64,000 nucleotides of DNA from Diabrotica undecimpunctata. Taxonomy: Eukaryota; Arthropoda; Insecta; Coleoptera; Chrysomelidae. The translations under genes and the position numbers were made by a program. Positions 11,134-24,226 of this stretch are shown here, one piece after another. Below the pieces are notes generated by a model that saw nothing but the letters and a program-made list of their open reading frames with translations, was not told the origin of the DNA and searched no databases. The DNA lies in assembly GCF_040954645.1 (NCBI RefSeq), contig NC_092811.1:84763063-84827062 (forward strand), in the 5' to 3' direction. Each line of letters opens with the position of its first letter. Positions within the stretch are counted from its first letter, which is position 1.

Positions 11134-12710
11134 GTTTTTACCAGCACAGAATGGAACATATGAAAAAACAGACTGGAAAAGAGCCTTATAAATGTGAAAT
11201 TTGTTTTAAACAGTTTAGCGGAATAGATTATTTAAATCGACATGTAAGAACGCATACTGAAGAAAAATCTTTTAAGTGTAAAATTTGTTTTAAACAATTT
11301 GCTAGGAAAGATCAATTAAATCAAAATTTAAACATGCGCACTGAAAAAAAACTATACAAGTGTGAAAATTGCTTTCACCAATATACTACAACAGGTAATT
11401 TGAAACACCATATGAGGGTGCACACTGGAGAAAAGCCTTACCAGTGTGAAATTTGTTTTAAGCATTTTAGTCAATTAGGAAGTTTAAAAAAGCATTTGAG
11501 AGTGCATACTGGAAAAAAACCTTACAAGTGTGAAATTTGTTTTAAGCAATTTAGTGAAACAGGAAGTTTACAAAAGCATTTAATAGTGCACACTGAAGAA
11601 AAACCTTACAAGTGTGAAATTTGTTTAAAGCAGTTTACTACAGCAAGTTATTTGAAAATACATTTGAGAGTGCACACTGGGGAAAAACCTTACAAGTGTG
11701 AAATTTGTTTTAAGCAATTTATTAGAAAAGGAAGTTTAAAAACGCATTTGATAGTGCACGCTAAAGAAAACCCTTACAAGTGTGAAATTTGTTTCAAACA
11801 GTTTACTAACGCAGGCCATTTGAAAATACATTCGAGAGTGCACACTGGGGAAAAACCTTACAAGTGTGAAATTTGTTTTAAGCATTTCTTTCAAGCAAAT
11901 AATTTGAAAAAACATATGAGATTGCACACTGGAGAAAAACCTTACCAGTGTGAAATTTGCTCTAAGCAGTTTACTCAAGAAGAAGGTTTAAAAAAACATT
12001 TGAAAGTACACAGTGGAGAAAAACCTTACCAGTGTGAAATTTGTTTTAAGCAGTTTACTACAGCAAGTTATTTGAAAATACATTTGAGAATGCATACTGG
12101 AGAAAAACCTTACCAGTGTGAAATTTGTTTTAAGCAATTTAGTGAAAGAGGAGGTTTAAAACTGCATTTGATAGCGCACAATGAAGAAAAACCTTACCAG
12201 TGTGAAATTTGTTGTAAGCAGTTTACTGCAGCAGGTCAACTGAAAATACATTTCAGAGTGCACACTGGGGAAAAACCTTACAAGTGTGAAATTTGTTTTA
12301 AGCAATTTAGTGAAAGAGGAAGTTTAAAAAAGCATTTGATAGTGCACACTGAAGACAAACCTCACAAGTGTGAAATTTGTTTTAAGCAGTTTACTACAGC
12401 AGGTCATTTGAAAATACATTTGAGAGTGCACACTGGGGATAAACCTTACAAGTGTGAAATTTGTTTTGGACAGTTTACTACAGCAAGTTATTTGAAAATA
12501 CATTTGAGAATGCACACTGGGGAAAAACCTTACAAGTGTGAAATTTGTTTTAAGCAGTTTGCTCAAATAGATTATTTAAAAAGACATTTGAGAATTCACA
12601 CTGGAGAAAAACCTTACAAGTGTGAAATTTGTTTTAAGCAGTTTACTACAGCAAGTTATTTGAAAATACATTTGAGAGTGCACACTGGGGAAAAACCTTA
12701 CCAAGTGTGA
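11134..12710 (+). CDS. C2H2 zinc-finger protein, terminal exon, 18 fingers
   Basis: A splice acceptor (TTTATTTTAG) ends at 11133; the first ATG is at 11151, so this is probably the last exon of a multi-exon gene whose start I cannot see. From 11151 the frame gives 519 residues holding 18 tandem C2H2 fingers of 28 residues each (CEICFKQF...LKxHLRVH joined by TGEKPY linkers). Finger 2 has lost its His pair (NLNMR). Fingers of this type bind DNA, usually as transcription regulators; no KRAB, ZAD or other effector domain is visible. The frame closes at YQV* because of one extra A in TACCAAGTG, exactly at the junction of a 7-finger tandem duplication. The fingers continue downstream in other frames, so the stop is either a mutation or an assembly indel. 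Confidence 0.8.
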
Positions 12711-13860
<1,150 letters not shown>

Positions 13861-13874
13861 GTAAAAACCAAAAT

Positions 13875-14660
13875 TTGAAATTTCATAACGAAACGAAAGA
13901 TGTGGATATAGGACAAGTTTATAAAGAAAGGAATAAAGATAAGTTCCAGGGCCATAGAAACTATAATAACTCTAAAAGTAAAACCAACACTAATGAAAAA
14001 TTCAAGTGCAAACAGTGTCAATTAACTCATGGAGCCAGAGAATTTCCAGCGTATGGAAAGAAATGTAAGAAATGTGGGATTTAAACCATTTTGCAAAGTC
14101 GTGCAGAGTCAAGAATATTGATGTCATAGATGAAGGTAGCAGTGATGGATCATCTGATATTTTTGTAGGAAATGTTAATAAAGTATACCAAGATGTAAGT
14201 TGTCAAAATATTTGGGATGGAATTATTATAGAAATTGAAAATAAAAGAATTAAAGTAAAACTTGACACAGGTGCTGATGTAAGTATAATTCCATTAAAAA
14301 TTTTTAAGAAAATTGATAAACAGTTTAAAATTAGGCATAATCAGTATGTACTTAAAGGGTTTGAGGGTACTCAGGCTAAAACAATAGGTGTTGTAAATTT
14401 AGTTTGTAAATATAAAAATAAGTATGTTTATGATTACTTCACCATTATTGATGGGGCAACTCGAGTTCTTCTAAGTGGTAAATTATGTGTTGATTTGGGA
14501 TTAGTTAAACGAATCAACAATGTTGAGAGTTGTGGTACTTTAGAACTAGCCGAAAGGAATAAATTTATAAACCTTAACCCCGATGTTTTTAGGGGTCATG
14601 GTAAATTTTATGGTAAACATAGGATTATTACAGTAGACAATTTTGAACCAGTAAGTTACC
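13875..14660 (+). pseudogene. gypsy gag C-terminus and aspartic protease
   Basis: A gag tail rich in Lys/Asn leads to a CCHC knuckle (CKKCG then LNHFAKSC) broken by a one-base frame change at about 14075. The protease follows in the second frame: LDTGADVSIIP is the catalytic DTGA motif and VLLSGKLCVDLG the C-terminal flap region. In the live element the protease would cut the Gag-Pol polyprotein. Coding stops making sense after SYPP, where the SINE begins. Confidence 0.75.
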
Positions 14661-14663
14661 CAC

Positions 14664-14966
14664 CCATAAATGTAATAATAATAGTCTCCCGTTTTATACC
14701 GCTTCGTGGCTTTGGAAGTATAGCAGGGTAGTCTGCTATATCTAGGGCCTACGGTATACAAGGAAGGTAACATGGCCAGTGCTACGCTTCAACCGCCTAT
14801 TATTACCCCTGGTTTTACCCAAGGTACTCATTTTTATTCAGGCTGAGTCGACCTGGGGCCTATAGACATTTTTAAAAATGTCTAGTTGTTCTTGTCGGCG
14901 TTAGGATTCAAACTCCGGACCACCGGCATGCGAGGCAAGCATCCTACCGCTTGCGCTACGCAGGCC
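14664..14966 (-). mobile_element. tRNA-derived SINE inserted in the gypsy pol region
   Basis: On the minus strand the head (right end) has an A-box-like TAGCGCAAGCGG, an anticodon-loop-like GCCTCGCATGC, and a B-box-like GAGTTTGAATCC, i.e. a tRNA-like RNA polymerase III promoter. The tail ends at the left in a TAATAATA-type simple run. Pol coding resumes directly to the right (KRGAIVKVNE), so this is a clean insertion. A non-autonomous element that depends on a LINE enzyme. Confidence 0.8.
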
Positions 14967-14970
14967 CCGT

Positions 14971-16218
14971 AGCGGCAAAAGAGGGGCAATTGTGAAAGTT
15001 AACGAAATTGACCCGAGGGCAAGCATAAACCGCATTGTTATTGTGGAAAAGCAAAATGGTAAGTTACGTTTATGCCTAGACCCATCAGACTTAAATAAAC
15101 AAATTGTCCACAAACCAAGAATAGTACATAAATTGGAAGATGTTTGTGCACAAATGATGGGTAAAAAGATATTCTCTGTATTTGATCTCTCTGAAGGGTA
15201 TGATCATTTGGAACTTGATGAGGCATCATCCTGGAAATGCTGTTTTGCAACATCATATGGAATTTTCAGATATAAAGTATTGCCGTATGGATTATCAAAT
15301 TCCCAGGATCTGTTTCAAGAAGTAGTAGAAGATAAATTTAAAGGTATAGAGAATTTATTGATTTGTCATGATGATATGATTGTTATGGGAACAACAAAAA
15401 AAGAACATGACACAACTGTTAAAAAAGTTTTAGAAAGAGCTAAAGAAGTAGGAGCGAAGTTTAATAGTGACAAATTCCAATATTGTCAAGAAGAGGTCAA
15501 ATTTATGGGCCAAGTTTTTTCACACAAAGGGATGCAAATAGATCCTGATAGAGTGGAATCACTTTGCAAACTCAAAGAACCAAATAGTAAAATAGAATTG
15601 CAACGAATTTTGGGTGCATTCAATTATGTTAGACAGTATATTCCGAATATGGCTGAACATATTCAACCTCTTTGTCAATTACTTAAAAATAATGTAGAAT
15701 GGGTGTGGCTCCCTTCACATCAAAAATGTTTCGATAATTTAAAGAACATCATTTGTAAATCACCAGCTTTAGTCCCGTATGATCCTAATCAAAAAATTAT
15801 TTTATAATGTGATGCATCTAAAAATGGCTTAGGTGTTTGTATGTTCCAGAAATATGAGAAAGTTTTAAAATTAGTAGCTTGTGCATCACGAAATATGAAT
15901 GATAGTGAGATAAATTATAGTCAAACTGAGAAGGAACTATTGGCAATCTATTATGCTACTCAAAAATTTCACAATTTTATTTATAATTTTGATGTTGATG
16001 CAGTCAGATCACAAACCTATAATCTCCATTTTGAATAAGCCAATTTGCAAAATTGGATCAGTTAGACTCCAACGTTTAAGACTTAAACTTCTCAAGTATA
16101 GATTAAATGTTTATTTTGTTCCTGGAAAAGACATACATTTTGCTGATATGCTATCTAGGTCTAGTTTAAATATAAATACACAAGACCCAGAAATGTTTGA
16201 AAGTCCATTCCGTGAGTA
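14971..16218 (+). pseudogene. gypsy reverse transcriptase and RNase H
   Basis: RT motifs run from VIVEKQNGKLRLCLDPSDLN through FSVFDLSEGYDHLEL and YKVLPYGLSNSQDLFQ, to LICHDDMIV, where the usual YVDD has become CHDD. QRILGAFNYVRQYIPNMAE closes the RT connection, and RNase H continues as CDASKNGLG and NYSQTEKELLAI. Breaks: a TAA just before CDASKNG (about 15805) and a frameshift near 16000-16020, after which DHKPIISILNKP and LQRLRLKLLKY resume. Not able to make an intact enzyme. Confidence 0.85.
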
Positions 16219-17599
16219 AACATTTACCTATGAGTCAGGAAAAGCAATCTGAGTTAAGACTAGCTACTAGTCAGGATGAAGCATTGGTAGTAATTTTTGA
16301 TTTTTATTACAATGGGTGGCCAAAAGAAAAAAATGTTCCTCAAGTATGTAAAAAGTACTATGGTATAAGAGATTCGCTGTATTTTGAAGCTGGTATTGCA
16401 TTCATGCATGACAAAATAATTATTCCGAGAAAACTTAGACTTGACATGATAAAATTGCTTCATAAGGGCCATATAGGAGTCAGTAAAACTATAAAAAAAG
16501 CCAGGAGTATATTTTATTGCCCAGGACTTAATGATGATATAACAAACTATATAAAAAAGTGCAGGATATGTGAGAAATATAGACCAAATAATTTTAAAGA
16601 ACCAATGATGCCTCATGACATTCCTAGACTAAGATTCAATAAAGTTGGTACAGACATTTTAGAGTATGGTTCAAAGGCATATTTAGTAATTATTATTTAG
16701 TAGATTATTTTTCGCATTGGTTGGACATTTCAGTATTAAAAGATAAAACCCCCAGTTCAGTAATCAACTCATTTCAAGATACCTTTAGTAGATTTGGATA
16801 TCCAGAAATTTTAATTGCAGATAATCTACCATTTACCTCAGCGAAATGTAAAAATTATTATAGAGAAAAAGTCATTACAATTATGACATGCACCCCACAT
16901 TACCACCAGAGTAATGTACTTGCAGAAAAAGCAGTCAATATAAGCAAGCAAATTAATGAGGAAAATAATGATTTTAGAGATCTTGTAATGGAATATAATA
17001 ATACCTGCATAATAAATCTCGATGCATCTCCAGCTCAAATTTTACAGAGCAGGATCCTGAGACGACAATTACCAACTACAGCTAATAAATTAGAACCTAC
17101 AATCCAGAAACAAGTATATGAGAATTTGTGCAGAGAAAAAGAAAAATTACAATTACATTATGATAAGACATCACGAAGAAAACCAGTAGAGTTTAGAAAG
17201 GGAGTTGGTGTAGTAAAAAGAAGTTCAAAAGATAATTATTGGCATAAAGCAATTGTATTAGAAAAGGCAAATGAACCTAGATCATATTGGGTAAGAAAAG
17301 AAGGTAACAATAGAATTATTAGACGGAACTCACACCAAATGAAACACTTATGTAAGAGAACACTTGAAAAAGAATTCATTTTAGAACCCGAGTTGTACCC
17401 CGATATTCAGTCACAGAGTGTTCATAAAGATACTGCTAGCAGCCACGTAAATGATAATGTTAATAAAATAATTGGGTGTCCAAGCCCAAATGTAAAATCA
17501 GTACCTATGTTGAGTCATAATGTCAACCCAAATATTGAGACGACTTCTAACAGTTATAAGACCAGAGTTGGTCGTAGTATAAAAACCCCTTATAGATAA
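16197..17599 (+). pseudogene. gypsy integrase
   Basis: A zinc-binding HHCC domain (HKGHIGVS, then CRICEKY) precedes the catalytic core: D in VGTDI, D in IADNLPFTS, and E in VLAEKAVNISK. A C-terminal region with RKPVEFRKGVGVVKR follows. A TAG breaks the frame between YLVII and VDYFSHW at about 16698. The family inserts the cDNA into host DNA. The C-terminal extension to 17599 is variable and unrecognised. Confidence 0.8.
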
Positions 17600-17639
17600 T
17601 ATCGATCTTAGGGGGAAGGTGTTTAATATAATATATAGC

Positions 17640-18800
17640 TGTGTAGCAGGGGGCTACGTTACATACACATGACATGGCTTACTTCAGGCAGTCAACAATC
17701 AATCTACAGACAGATTGACATGTTTTTGATATTGATAAGATTGTAAAAAAATAAAGTTTAATTAGTACAATATTGTTTAACTTATAAACCCATAAAATAT
17801 AAAACAGAATCAATGACATTCCGAATTTTATATCACTTGTCAGACGCATTAGTAGCAGAGTTGACATTAAAATGTAAAAACGATCGGATTTTTTTAAAAT
17901 GCTTTTGAATCATACAATTTTTAACTATGTCAATGCCCACTTCTGCAGTCTAGTATGTTCTAATGTGTGTTATGTTTATTACTGACGTATATATGGATAT
18001 TCCTAACTATTTATTTAAAATCGTTGGGCGAAGATTCAAATGGTTTGGATGGATCCTTCTGGACACTGTACTGGATATAGTCTCATCTACGGTTTTTAGC
18101 ATAATTGTGTTATCTAAAAAATATTTAAAAAACTCTAATGGAGTCGTCAAATCCTTAAAGACATTAGGAATATTATCATTTCTTTTGAAATTAGCTGGCT
18201 ATAGATAGATAAGTAAAGATAGTAAAGCCGGAGTAATGATGAGAAAAGGAAAATTACAGGGCGCTACCTTATCTTTTTTCGAGGCAGGTACAAGGAAAAT
18301 TCGATATTTTAAATATGAGAAGATTGGATCAAGAAAGATGCAAAAAATGACAAATATGCTAAATTTCTCTTTAAAACCAAAATTCACACCTAGGTAAAAA
18401 TCGAGAAACAAACACACTTGCTTATATGGTCGCTTTACATTCTTGTCAGAATTATTTTGTTATTTCCAAAAGATAGGAAGATTGTGAAAGAAATTACACA
18501 ATACAAATTTGTTAGAAATTAGCTGTTTTTATTACACGCTGTAACATAAATTTAACTTTACATAATCGGTTATATCTTACAAACAAATGTCCATTTTAAA
18601 TTATTATTTTTTAAAATCTTTATCTAATGTTAAATATTAACCTCCCTCAATGACCTGGTAAAAATATTTGTATTAAAGGTGATCTCAATAAAAAACTATT
18701 TAAAAAAGTAACATTAAAATTTACCTTCGTTATTATCATATCATGATATGCAGTGATAAGAATTTATTTTTCTTATAATCTACATACAAGTTTTAACGAA
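17640..18800. other. Possible LTR sequence and AT-rich DNA, no gene
   Basis: The first part may be a decayed 3' LTR of the gypsy element. Short open frames (for example 17963-18208) show no recognisable domain. Confidence 0.35.
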
Positions 18801-18814
18801 ACACTGCACTGTAC

Positions 18815-19510
18815 TAAATACACGTGGAAGAAATTAAAAAAAAACCAGGAACATTTTGTTCATTCATCATTAGAAAATATTCAGCATTGTGTGGTGAATG
18901 GGTGAAAAACATAATGGACGTCTCCATAAAAGATAGAAAGTCTTGGACGAAGGATAGAAAGACGATATGGAAAGCGACAAATCTTACCCTCATCCCTAAA
19001 TCTGCGAAAGAAATGGAAGAACCGGGTGCTTTCAGGCCAATGTGCTTGCTAAATACACTAGGTAAGCTATCTGAAATTTTCATGAAGTCAAGGCTCAAAA
19101 AAGAAATAGAAGAAAAAGGAAACCTGTCGCACCGCCAGTATTGGTTCAGAAAAGGCAGATCTGGCATAGACACCGTAAAAAAGTTAGTAAGGTAAAAATA
19201 AGCATAAAGGGGTAGGTGGATGGTGCCACTCGTCCTGGACATCAAGAACGCACTAAACAACGCGAGCTGTGGGAAGATCTTCAAACTATTAGAAGAAATG
19301 GAAATATCCCCATATCTTCAGAACTTAGTGAGGGATTATTTCATAGACAGGAGCATTAATATAAATAAAGATGAGACAATTAAGACATCTGCGGAAGTGC
19401 CACAGGGCTCGGAGTTAAGGATGCTGATCAGAAATGTACTCTATAATGACCTAGTGGAGATAAACCTAGGAGAGAAAATACAGGCAATTGCTTACACATT
19501 TTTTTTTGTT
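18815..19510 (+). pseudogene. R1-like LINE reverse transcriptase fragment
   Basis: Two frames give LTLIPKSAKEMEEPGAFRPM, LLNTLGKLSEIFMKSRLKKE, LSHRQYWFRKGRSGIDTV, then LVLDIKNALNNASCGKI (motif A; Asp kept but FDVxxAFD degenerate), VPQGSELRMLIRNVLY and KIQAIAYT where the YADD box should be. Stops and a frameshift occur at about 19194-19215. The style (RKGRSTID, NVLYxDLL) resembles R1-clade elements. The element is cut off right at the catalytic box. Confidence 0.65.
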
Positions 19511-19849
19511 GGGGGTGTAAAAATCTTCTTAAGACGTTTGTTGGATTCAGAGTAAAAGGTACGTCCGAGTGCATTTCCCATCTTGGAAATGCAATCAGGT
19601 GCGTCCATGATGCCCTGCCTACCAAATAAAAGCACCTTCAGCTACACACGGGCGGCTAGTCTTGTCTGGACCGTCCTAATACGTACGCGCGGTTTTCCTT
19701 CCTTCGCGGTCCCTTTAGCGATTATGCCTGCTGTCGTTCTTTCTACCTCTAAGGATCTCTTTCCTTTTTATTATTCTAGTTATTGTCCACAGGTTAGATT
19801 TGTATTCATTTTCTCCTCTCCCCGTCACACCATTAAGTTGTTCGCCCTA

Positions 19850-21003
19850 ACTTCTCCCACGCTTTCGTATAGTTTTGCCCTCTAGTTCGTCGGTTAACGA
19901 CACGGCGCAACACTGTATGTTCGATTGCAAAAGGTTCACGAACTAATGTTCCCGTTTCGTGGTATCCTCTGTCCCTAAGTTCTTTTAACAACGCCATACC
20001 AGTAAATAAATTATCGAAATAAATATGCATAGGTAAACTTTTAAATTGATTTGGAAAAGTGTTTAGCATTTGTACCAAGAGTGCAGCACACTTTCCAAAT
20101 TTATTTTCGTAGTTATTGCTGTGAGGGTTTTTACCTTGGTAAACGTCAAAATTGATAAGATAGACATCAGAAGTATATATTTAAATTCCATACTTTATAT
20201 CAAAATCTAATAGGTTTATTTCGAATGCACTGCTTGCAACCGTACTTAACAAAATATTCTATCACTGACTCATCAAAACTAATATGTTGTTCGGTTGTTC
20301 GGGCTCATACAGTTCTGCAAATTTATTTTGTAATATATTTGCCAATAGCTTTAGTTTCCACATTTTATCCACCGTTGACGGAAAATTATTATCTGCAAGG
20401 TGTAATTATCGTGAAATTGCAATAAAACGATCCATTCTCATAGAATTGTAAACAAATTCATTGCCCAGATCCTCTTGTGAGTCCTAATAGTTTCTCTTTG
20501 AAGGTATTGTATTGTAACCAGTCAAAATTAGTATGGATAAGAAACCTTGAATCTCTTCAGAGATCACATTGAAATCTGAACAATTTTTTGAAGCAGCATA
20601 CTTATTACTTTCTTCACAAAAAAGTCGTAGAACGTTGTCATCTATAATCAAGCGAAATATATCGTATAGACTTAAATCTTTAGATAAGCTTTCTTTTCAG
20701 ATTTTTTAATAGAATTCCCTATGGTTTCAGCTACTTCATGAACCGAGGAACCGAGTCATTTATTTGCTGTTCATCCCCCTCAGATTCTAACTAATCCTGA
20801 CTCTCAATATATCAGTTCATCACAACCTCTGCACCTGCACGTAATTGTCTACCGGTTAGGTTATCAACTAGTCTTCCGTCCTCATCACCAGAGTCCTCGT
20901 CAGTTAGTACATTTCGATCTGGAGGCTCTATAAATATTTCATTTAAATCTTGATCGTCGCCGTTTTCAACCATAGCTAATGCTTCTTCCAAAGTAATACC
21001 ACT
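19850..21003 (-). pseudogene. piggyBac-type transposase (DDE_Tnp_1_7), decayed
   Basis: Reading from right to left: an acidic N-terminus (MVENGDDQDLNEIFIEPPDR, then RLVDNLTGRQLRAGAEV), then [17 protein letters not shown] and RNKPIRF (the catalytic neighbourhood of piggyBac), and finally [20 protein letters not shown] with [10 protein letters not shown]. Several TGA/TAA stops and frame losses lie between. piggyBac enzymes excise precisely from TTAA sites. I could not find the matching TIRs. The C-terminal Cys-rich domain is missing. Confidence 0.75.
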
Positions 21004-21105
21004 AAAACAATAAAAATAGGTTTAAATCATGAATGTGTTGCTTGTGTGAGTCCATTTCAAAAGGTAAAAGAAATAATAAATTAGACTTACTCACAATCAA
21101 TTTAA

Positions 21106-21178
21106 TTTAACTAATCAGACGACCGGTTTCGCTTTCTACAATATGCAAAGCATCTTCAGGTCACGATACAAAGTTAAA
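21106..21178 (-). ncRNA. Hammerhead ribozyme, type I (left arm)
   Basis: Exact mirror of the motif at 21787-21859: CTGAAGA core, helix II GCTTT/AAAGC, GAA, palindromic helix III ACCGGT, cleavage triplet GTC, helix I GAC/GTC plus TTTAACT/AGTTAAA. Confidence 0.75.
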
Positions 21179-21786
21179 TAAATAATGCCGGTACTCTATT
21201 AATTGATGGTTGAAAGAACATGGTTCAAACTATCTTGTATTGTTGATTGGAGAACTCAAGTCAACTATTGTAATTGTTTAACAGTAAACAGGGAAGTTCT
21301 TGAGGAGACAGATTTTATCCAATGAAGTAGAGATAGGTGAAATGTAATTGATTGTTTGATGAAAGTAATGTTCTATACCATTAAGTTCTTTAAAAGTTAT
21401 TTATATTTATTCTGGAGATATATTTATGAAATGTGTGTTATTTATTGAGATTTTCATTTTTGTTTTGGAAGGTGACAGTTGTGAGACAATTAATAAGAAT
21501 AGATGTACAGATTGTGTGGGTGTGCAATTATATCAGCTTGTAATTATCAAATTTCTTTGATAAAGTTATGTTGTAATATGTGGCAAATGGTTGTAAAGTC
21601 CACTATATAAAGTTAAAAATTAAAATTGAGACACTTTAAGACACACAGAAAACACTTAAAAAAAGGGGGGGACGAAACAGACATTAAATTTAAAAAAAGG
21701 GGGGAGGATTTGGAAGAACTACATCTCTTACTTGGAGACAATGAGTTTTTTTTAATCATCAATTAATAGAGTACCGGCATCATTTA

Positions 21787-21859
21787 TTTAACTTTGTATC
21801 GTGACCTGAAGATGCTTTGCATATTGTAGAAAGCGAAACCGGTCGTCTGATTAGTTAAA
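21787..21859 (+). ncRNA. Hammerhead ribozyme, type I (right arm)
   Basis: Helix I pairs TTTAACT (21787-21793) with AGTTAAA (21853-21859) and GAC (21803-21805) with GTC (21845-21847) around an asymmetric internal loop. The core CTGAAGA is at 21806-21812, helix II GCTTT (21814-21818)/AAAGC (21830-21834), GAA 21835-21837, helix III is the 6-base palindrome ACCGGT (21838-21843), and C21844 is the cleavage base (GUC). All core positions are kept. A helix III this short without a loop fits hammerheads that act as dimers. Confidence 0.75.
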
Positions 21860-22149
21860 TTAAATTGATTGTGAGTAAGTCTAATTTATTATTTCTTTTA
21901 CCTTTTTAAAAATAGGTTTATTACCAAAAAACAATAAAAATAGGTTGATATTACAAGATTACCAGACACAAAAAAATATTACCCACTGCCCACATTCACG
22001 CCTAGCGTGTTCAAATGATCACATCCCTAATAAATGTGTAATTCTGAAATACTGAAATACTATTTTGAAGTATAAATCATTTTAAGATAAAGTTTAACTT
22101 ATTTGTATTACATATTACACCACAAACCAAATTTTAAGTTTTAAGTTTT

Positions 22150-22440
22150 TTTATATATATACCCGGTATTTAGGCAGCACACGCCCTTCCGGTAGGGATC
22201 TATGGAGGAGTATCACCGAGCCGCAAGCCCTTATCTCTTGCCGTACTGCTCCACCATAGGCCGATCAGATACCAGCATATTCTAGACTAAGACGCAGATT
22301 CATTTAGAATTTTAAACTGCTGCGTTAGCCTTTTTGTTTTCTGTACACCGAGCTGGGGATCGAACTGACATCTCTCGCAGTGAAGCGAAGGAGAAGCCAG
22401 CCGCCCAGCCCGCTTGGCCATCCGATCGACTTTAAGACGA
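22150..22440 (-). mobile_element. tRNA-derived SINE
   Basis: On the minus strand, starting near 22440, an A-box-like TGGCCAAGCGG is followed by a B-box-like CAGTTCGATCCCC, giving a tRNA-type pol III promoter with an enlarged variable region. The tail ends near 22150 in TATATATA/poly-T sequence. Confidence 0.7.
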
Positions 22441-22779
22441 CTCTTAAACAACTCGGACGTACGGATTTGTCATTTTTCAAACTGCTAACCAGCAAATTCA
22501 CCACTACAAATAATACTTCTGAAAACAATTCAATGCACCTCACACTATTTATTATTTTAAACTAAGGCATAACCAAAGCAACGCATTGGCCTTGAGCGGA
22601 GGTTAAAAAAAGTGTTTAAAAAAAAATAAAATCTTGAGTCTTGTTATGTGTGAAAATATATGATCAAGCTAGCGCTAATGGGTTAAGAAAGAACATTAAT
22701 TAAGAAGATTGTTATATGTTATAATATAACTGTTTATGAAAGGAAAACAGTGAGAAATAATGAAAAATTTAAACGAAAA

Positions 22780-23590
22780 ACTTATATCCATTTCTTTAGG
22801 TTAGATGGTTCAGAAAACCCATATGTAGTGATAGATTTATAAGCTATTACTCTCATCATCCAAATAAGATGAAAATGAACCTTATAACATGATTAAAAGA
22901 ACGTGTTTTAAAACTTTCTCATCCAGATTATCTACATGAAGATCTTCAATTGTTAAAAAATATTTTAATTGAAAACTCTTATCCTCCAGATATGCTACAT
23001 AGGATGCTTTTTTCTAATATTGTTAATATAAATAACACCATTTTTTGCTAAATCTCAAAACATTGTATCTAACAATCAGAACATTTATTATCATCCACTA
23101 CCTTTTATACCATCATTAACACCTAAATTAATACAAACACTAAAGGTTATTGACAAAAATAGCATTGATAAAAATAGCAACAAAAAACATCAAAACTATT
23201 TCATCTTTATATTCCAAAACTAAATATCCTATAGGCAAATTTGAAAAAAACGAATGTAGTATACAGCATTAGTTGTACTCTGTGTGAAGCTGAGTATGTT
23301 GGTGAGACCGGAAGAAATCTTTCAAATCGCATTATTTCTCACAAAAATTGATTGCACAATTAAAAAATCATCTTGTGCTTTGGCAGAGAATGTAATCGAT
23401 AAAGACCATATTATGGATTTTGATAACATTAAAATTTTATGTAGTGAAAGTAATAAATTTAAAAAGACTTTTTTGGAAATAGTTTGTATTAGCAAAAGTG
23501 ATAATAATTTAAACCAAAGATCAGAAATTCAAAATCTAAGAAAAATTTATAATTATATAATGTATTTATTTATAATTTATATATGAAACT
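22780..23590 (+). pseudogene. Penelope-like element fragment (RT C-terminal part and GIY-YIG end)
   Basis: Broken frames in order read RVLKLSHPDYLHEDLQLLKN and LIENSYPPDML, typical of the stretch after the Penelope RT core, then CTLCEAEYVGETGRNLSNRI with ISHKN, the GIY-YIG endonuclease signature (YVGETGR in place of the YIG box). Several frameshifts. 5'-truncated; the catalytic YxDD part is absent. Penelope elements use the GIY-YIG nuclease to nick the target. Confidence 0.7.
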
Positions 23591-23599
23591 TGTAAAATA

Positions 23600-24160
23600 T
23601 CACATTTTGATTTAATTTTCCATATATCTGTTACATTTTTTCAGACATCTATCAATGGTGAATAAATCTTCTTCTTTTTTGTTACTAAACAAAAAAGAAT
23701 TTTTAAACAAAATTTTATTTTTCGCAATATAATTGTCAAAAATAAAAATTTTAAGTTGGCATTTATGACATTGAGGCTTATTTGTAATTAGTCGCTATTT
23801 TAACTTATTTATAAATTCAATTTTTTGTGTTAAGAAAATGTTTTCAAAATTATATTTAAGTTTCAGAGAAGCATTTATTAGATAAGGACATTTTTGTATT
23901 AATTCTTTTTGAGATGTATTAGCAGCAATTTTATTAACCAAACTAATTTTATTTGGTGAGTTAACAAAAATTTTTTTTTTCTTTACAGTTAAACTTTGTA
24001 AGATATTTTGTCTTTTTTAGCAGCTCTTGATAATAATTTTAAACACAATTGAAAGCTCGAGATAATAAATAGTTAACCAATAGCCCCTTTTATTGACTCC
24101 AACCCATCCAAAACATTTATATATTTGTTTCAAACGAGTCACAAGTACTTCTTTTTTCTT
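23600..24160. other. AT-rich sequence without gene
   Basis: Possibly the tail or reverse-strand remnant of Penelope sequence; nothing assignable. Confidence 0.35.
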
Positions 24161-24161
24161 A

Positions 24162-24164
<3 letters not shown>

Positions 24165-24220
<56 letters not shown>
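24165..24220. repeat. (TA)n microsatellite
   Basis: TA run directly bordering the left end of the Tc1 element, whose targets are TA dinucleotides. Confidence 0.9.

Positions 24221-24223
<3 letters not shown>

Positions 24224-24226
<3 letters not shown>

Larger units (their letters stand above)
13866..17620 (+). mobile_element. Ty3/gypsy-type LTR retrotransposon, 5'-truncated and decayed
   Basis: Order of remains: gag zinc knuckle, protease, RT, RNase H, integrase. Pol order PR-RT-RH-IN is that of Ty3/gypsy. The 5' end (LTR, most of gag) is missing, and a zinc-finger array abuts it. A purine run (AGGGGGAAGG, 17610-17619) followed by TGT at 17620 may be the polypurine tract and the start of a 3' LTR whose end I cannot place. 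A SINE splits it at about 14664-14966. Confidence 0.85.
21059..21906. mobile_element. Foldback element with hammerhead motifs in both arms
   Basis: Two 150-base arms (21059-21208 and 21757-21906) are near-perfect reverse complements around ~550 bases of non-coding sequence. Each arm holds a complete hammerhead-type fold (21106-21178 on minus; 21787-21859 on plus). The arms end in AAAAGGTAAAAG. No protein is encoded. It may be a Penelope long-terminal-repeat pair in inverted form, since a Penelope remnant lies 0.9 kb to the right, or an independent ribozyme-bearing foldback. Confidence 0.8.

Noticed and set aside
17963..18208. Hydrophobic 81-residue frame as a membrane protein
   Set aside because: AT-rich chance frame starting at a non-ATG codon or isolated ATG without context; no family recognised.
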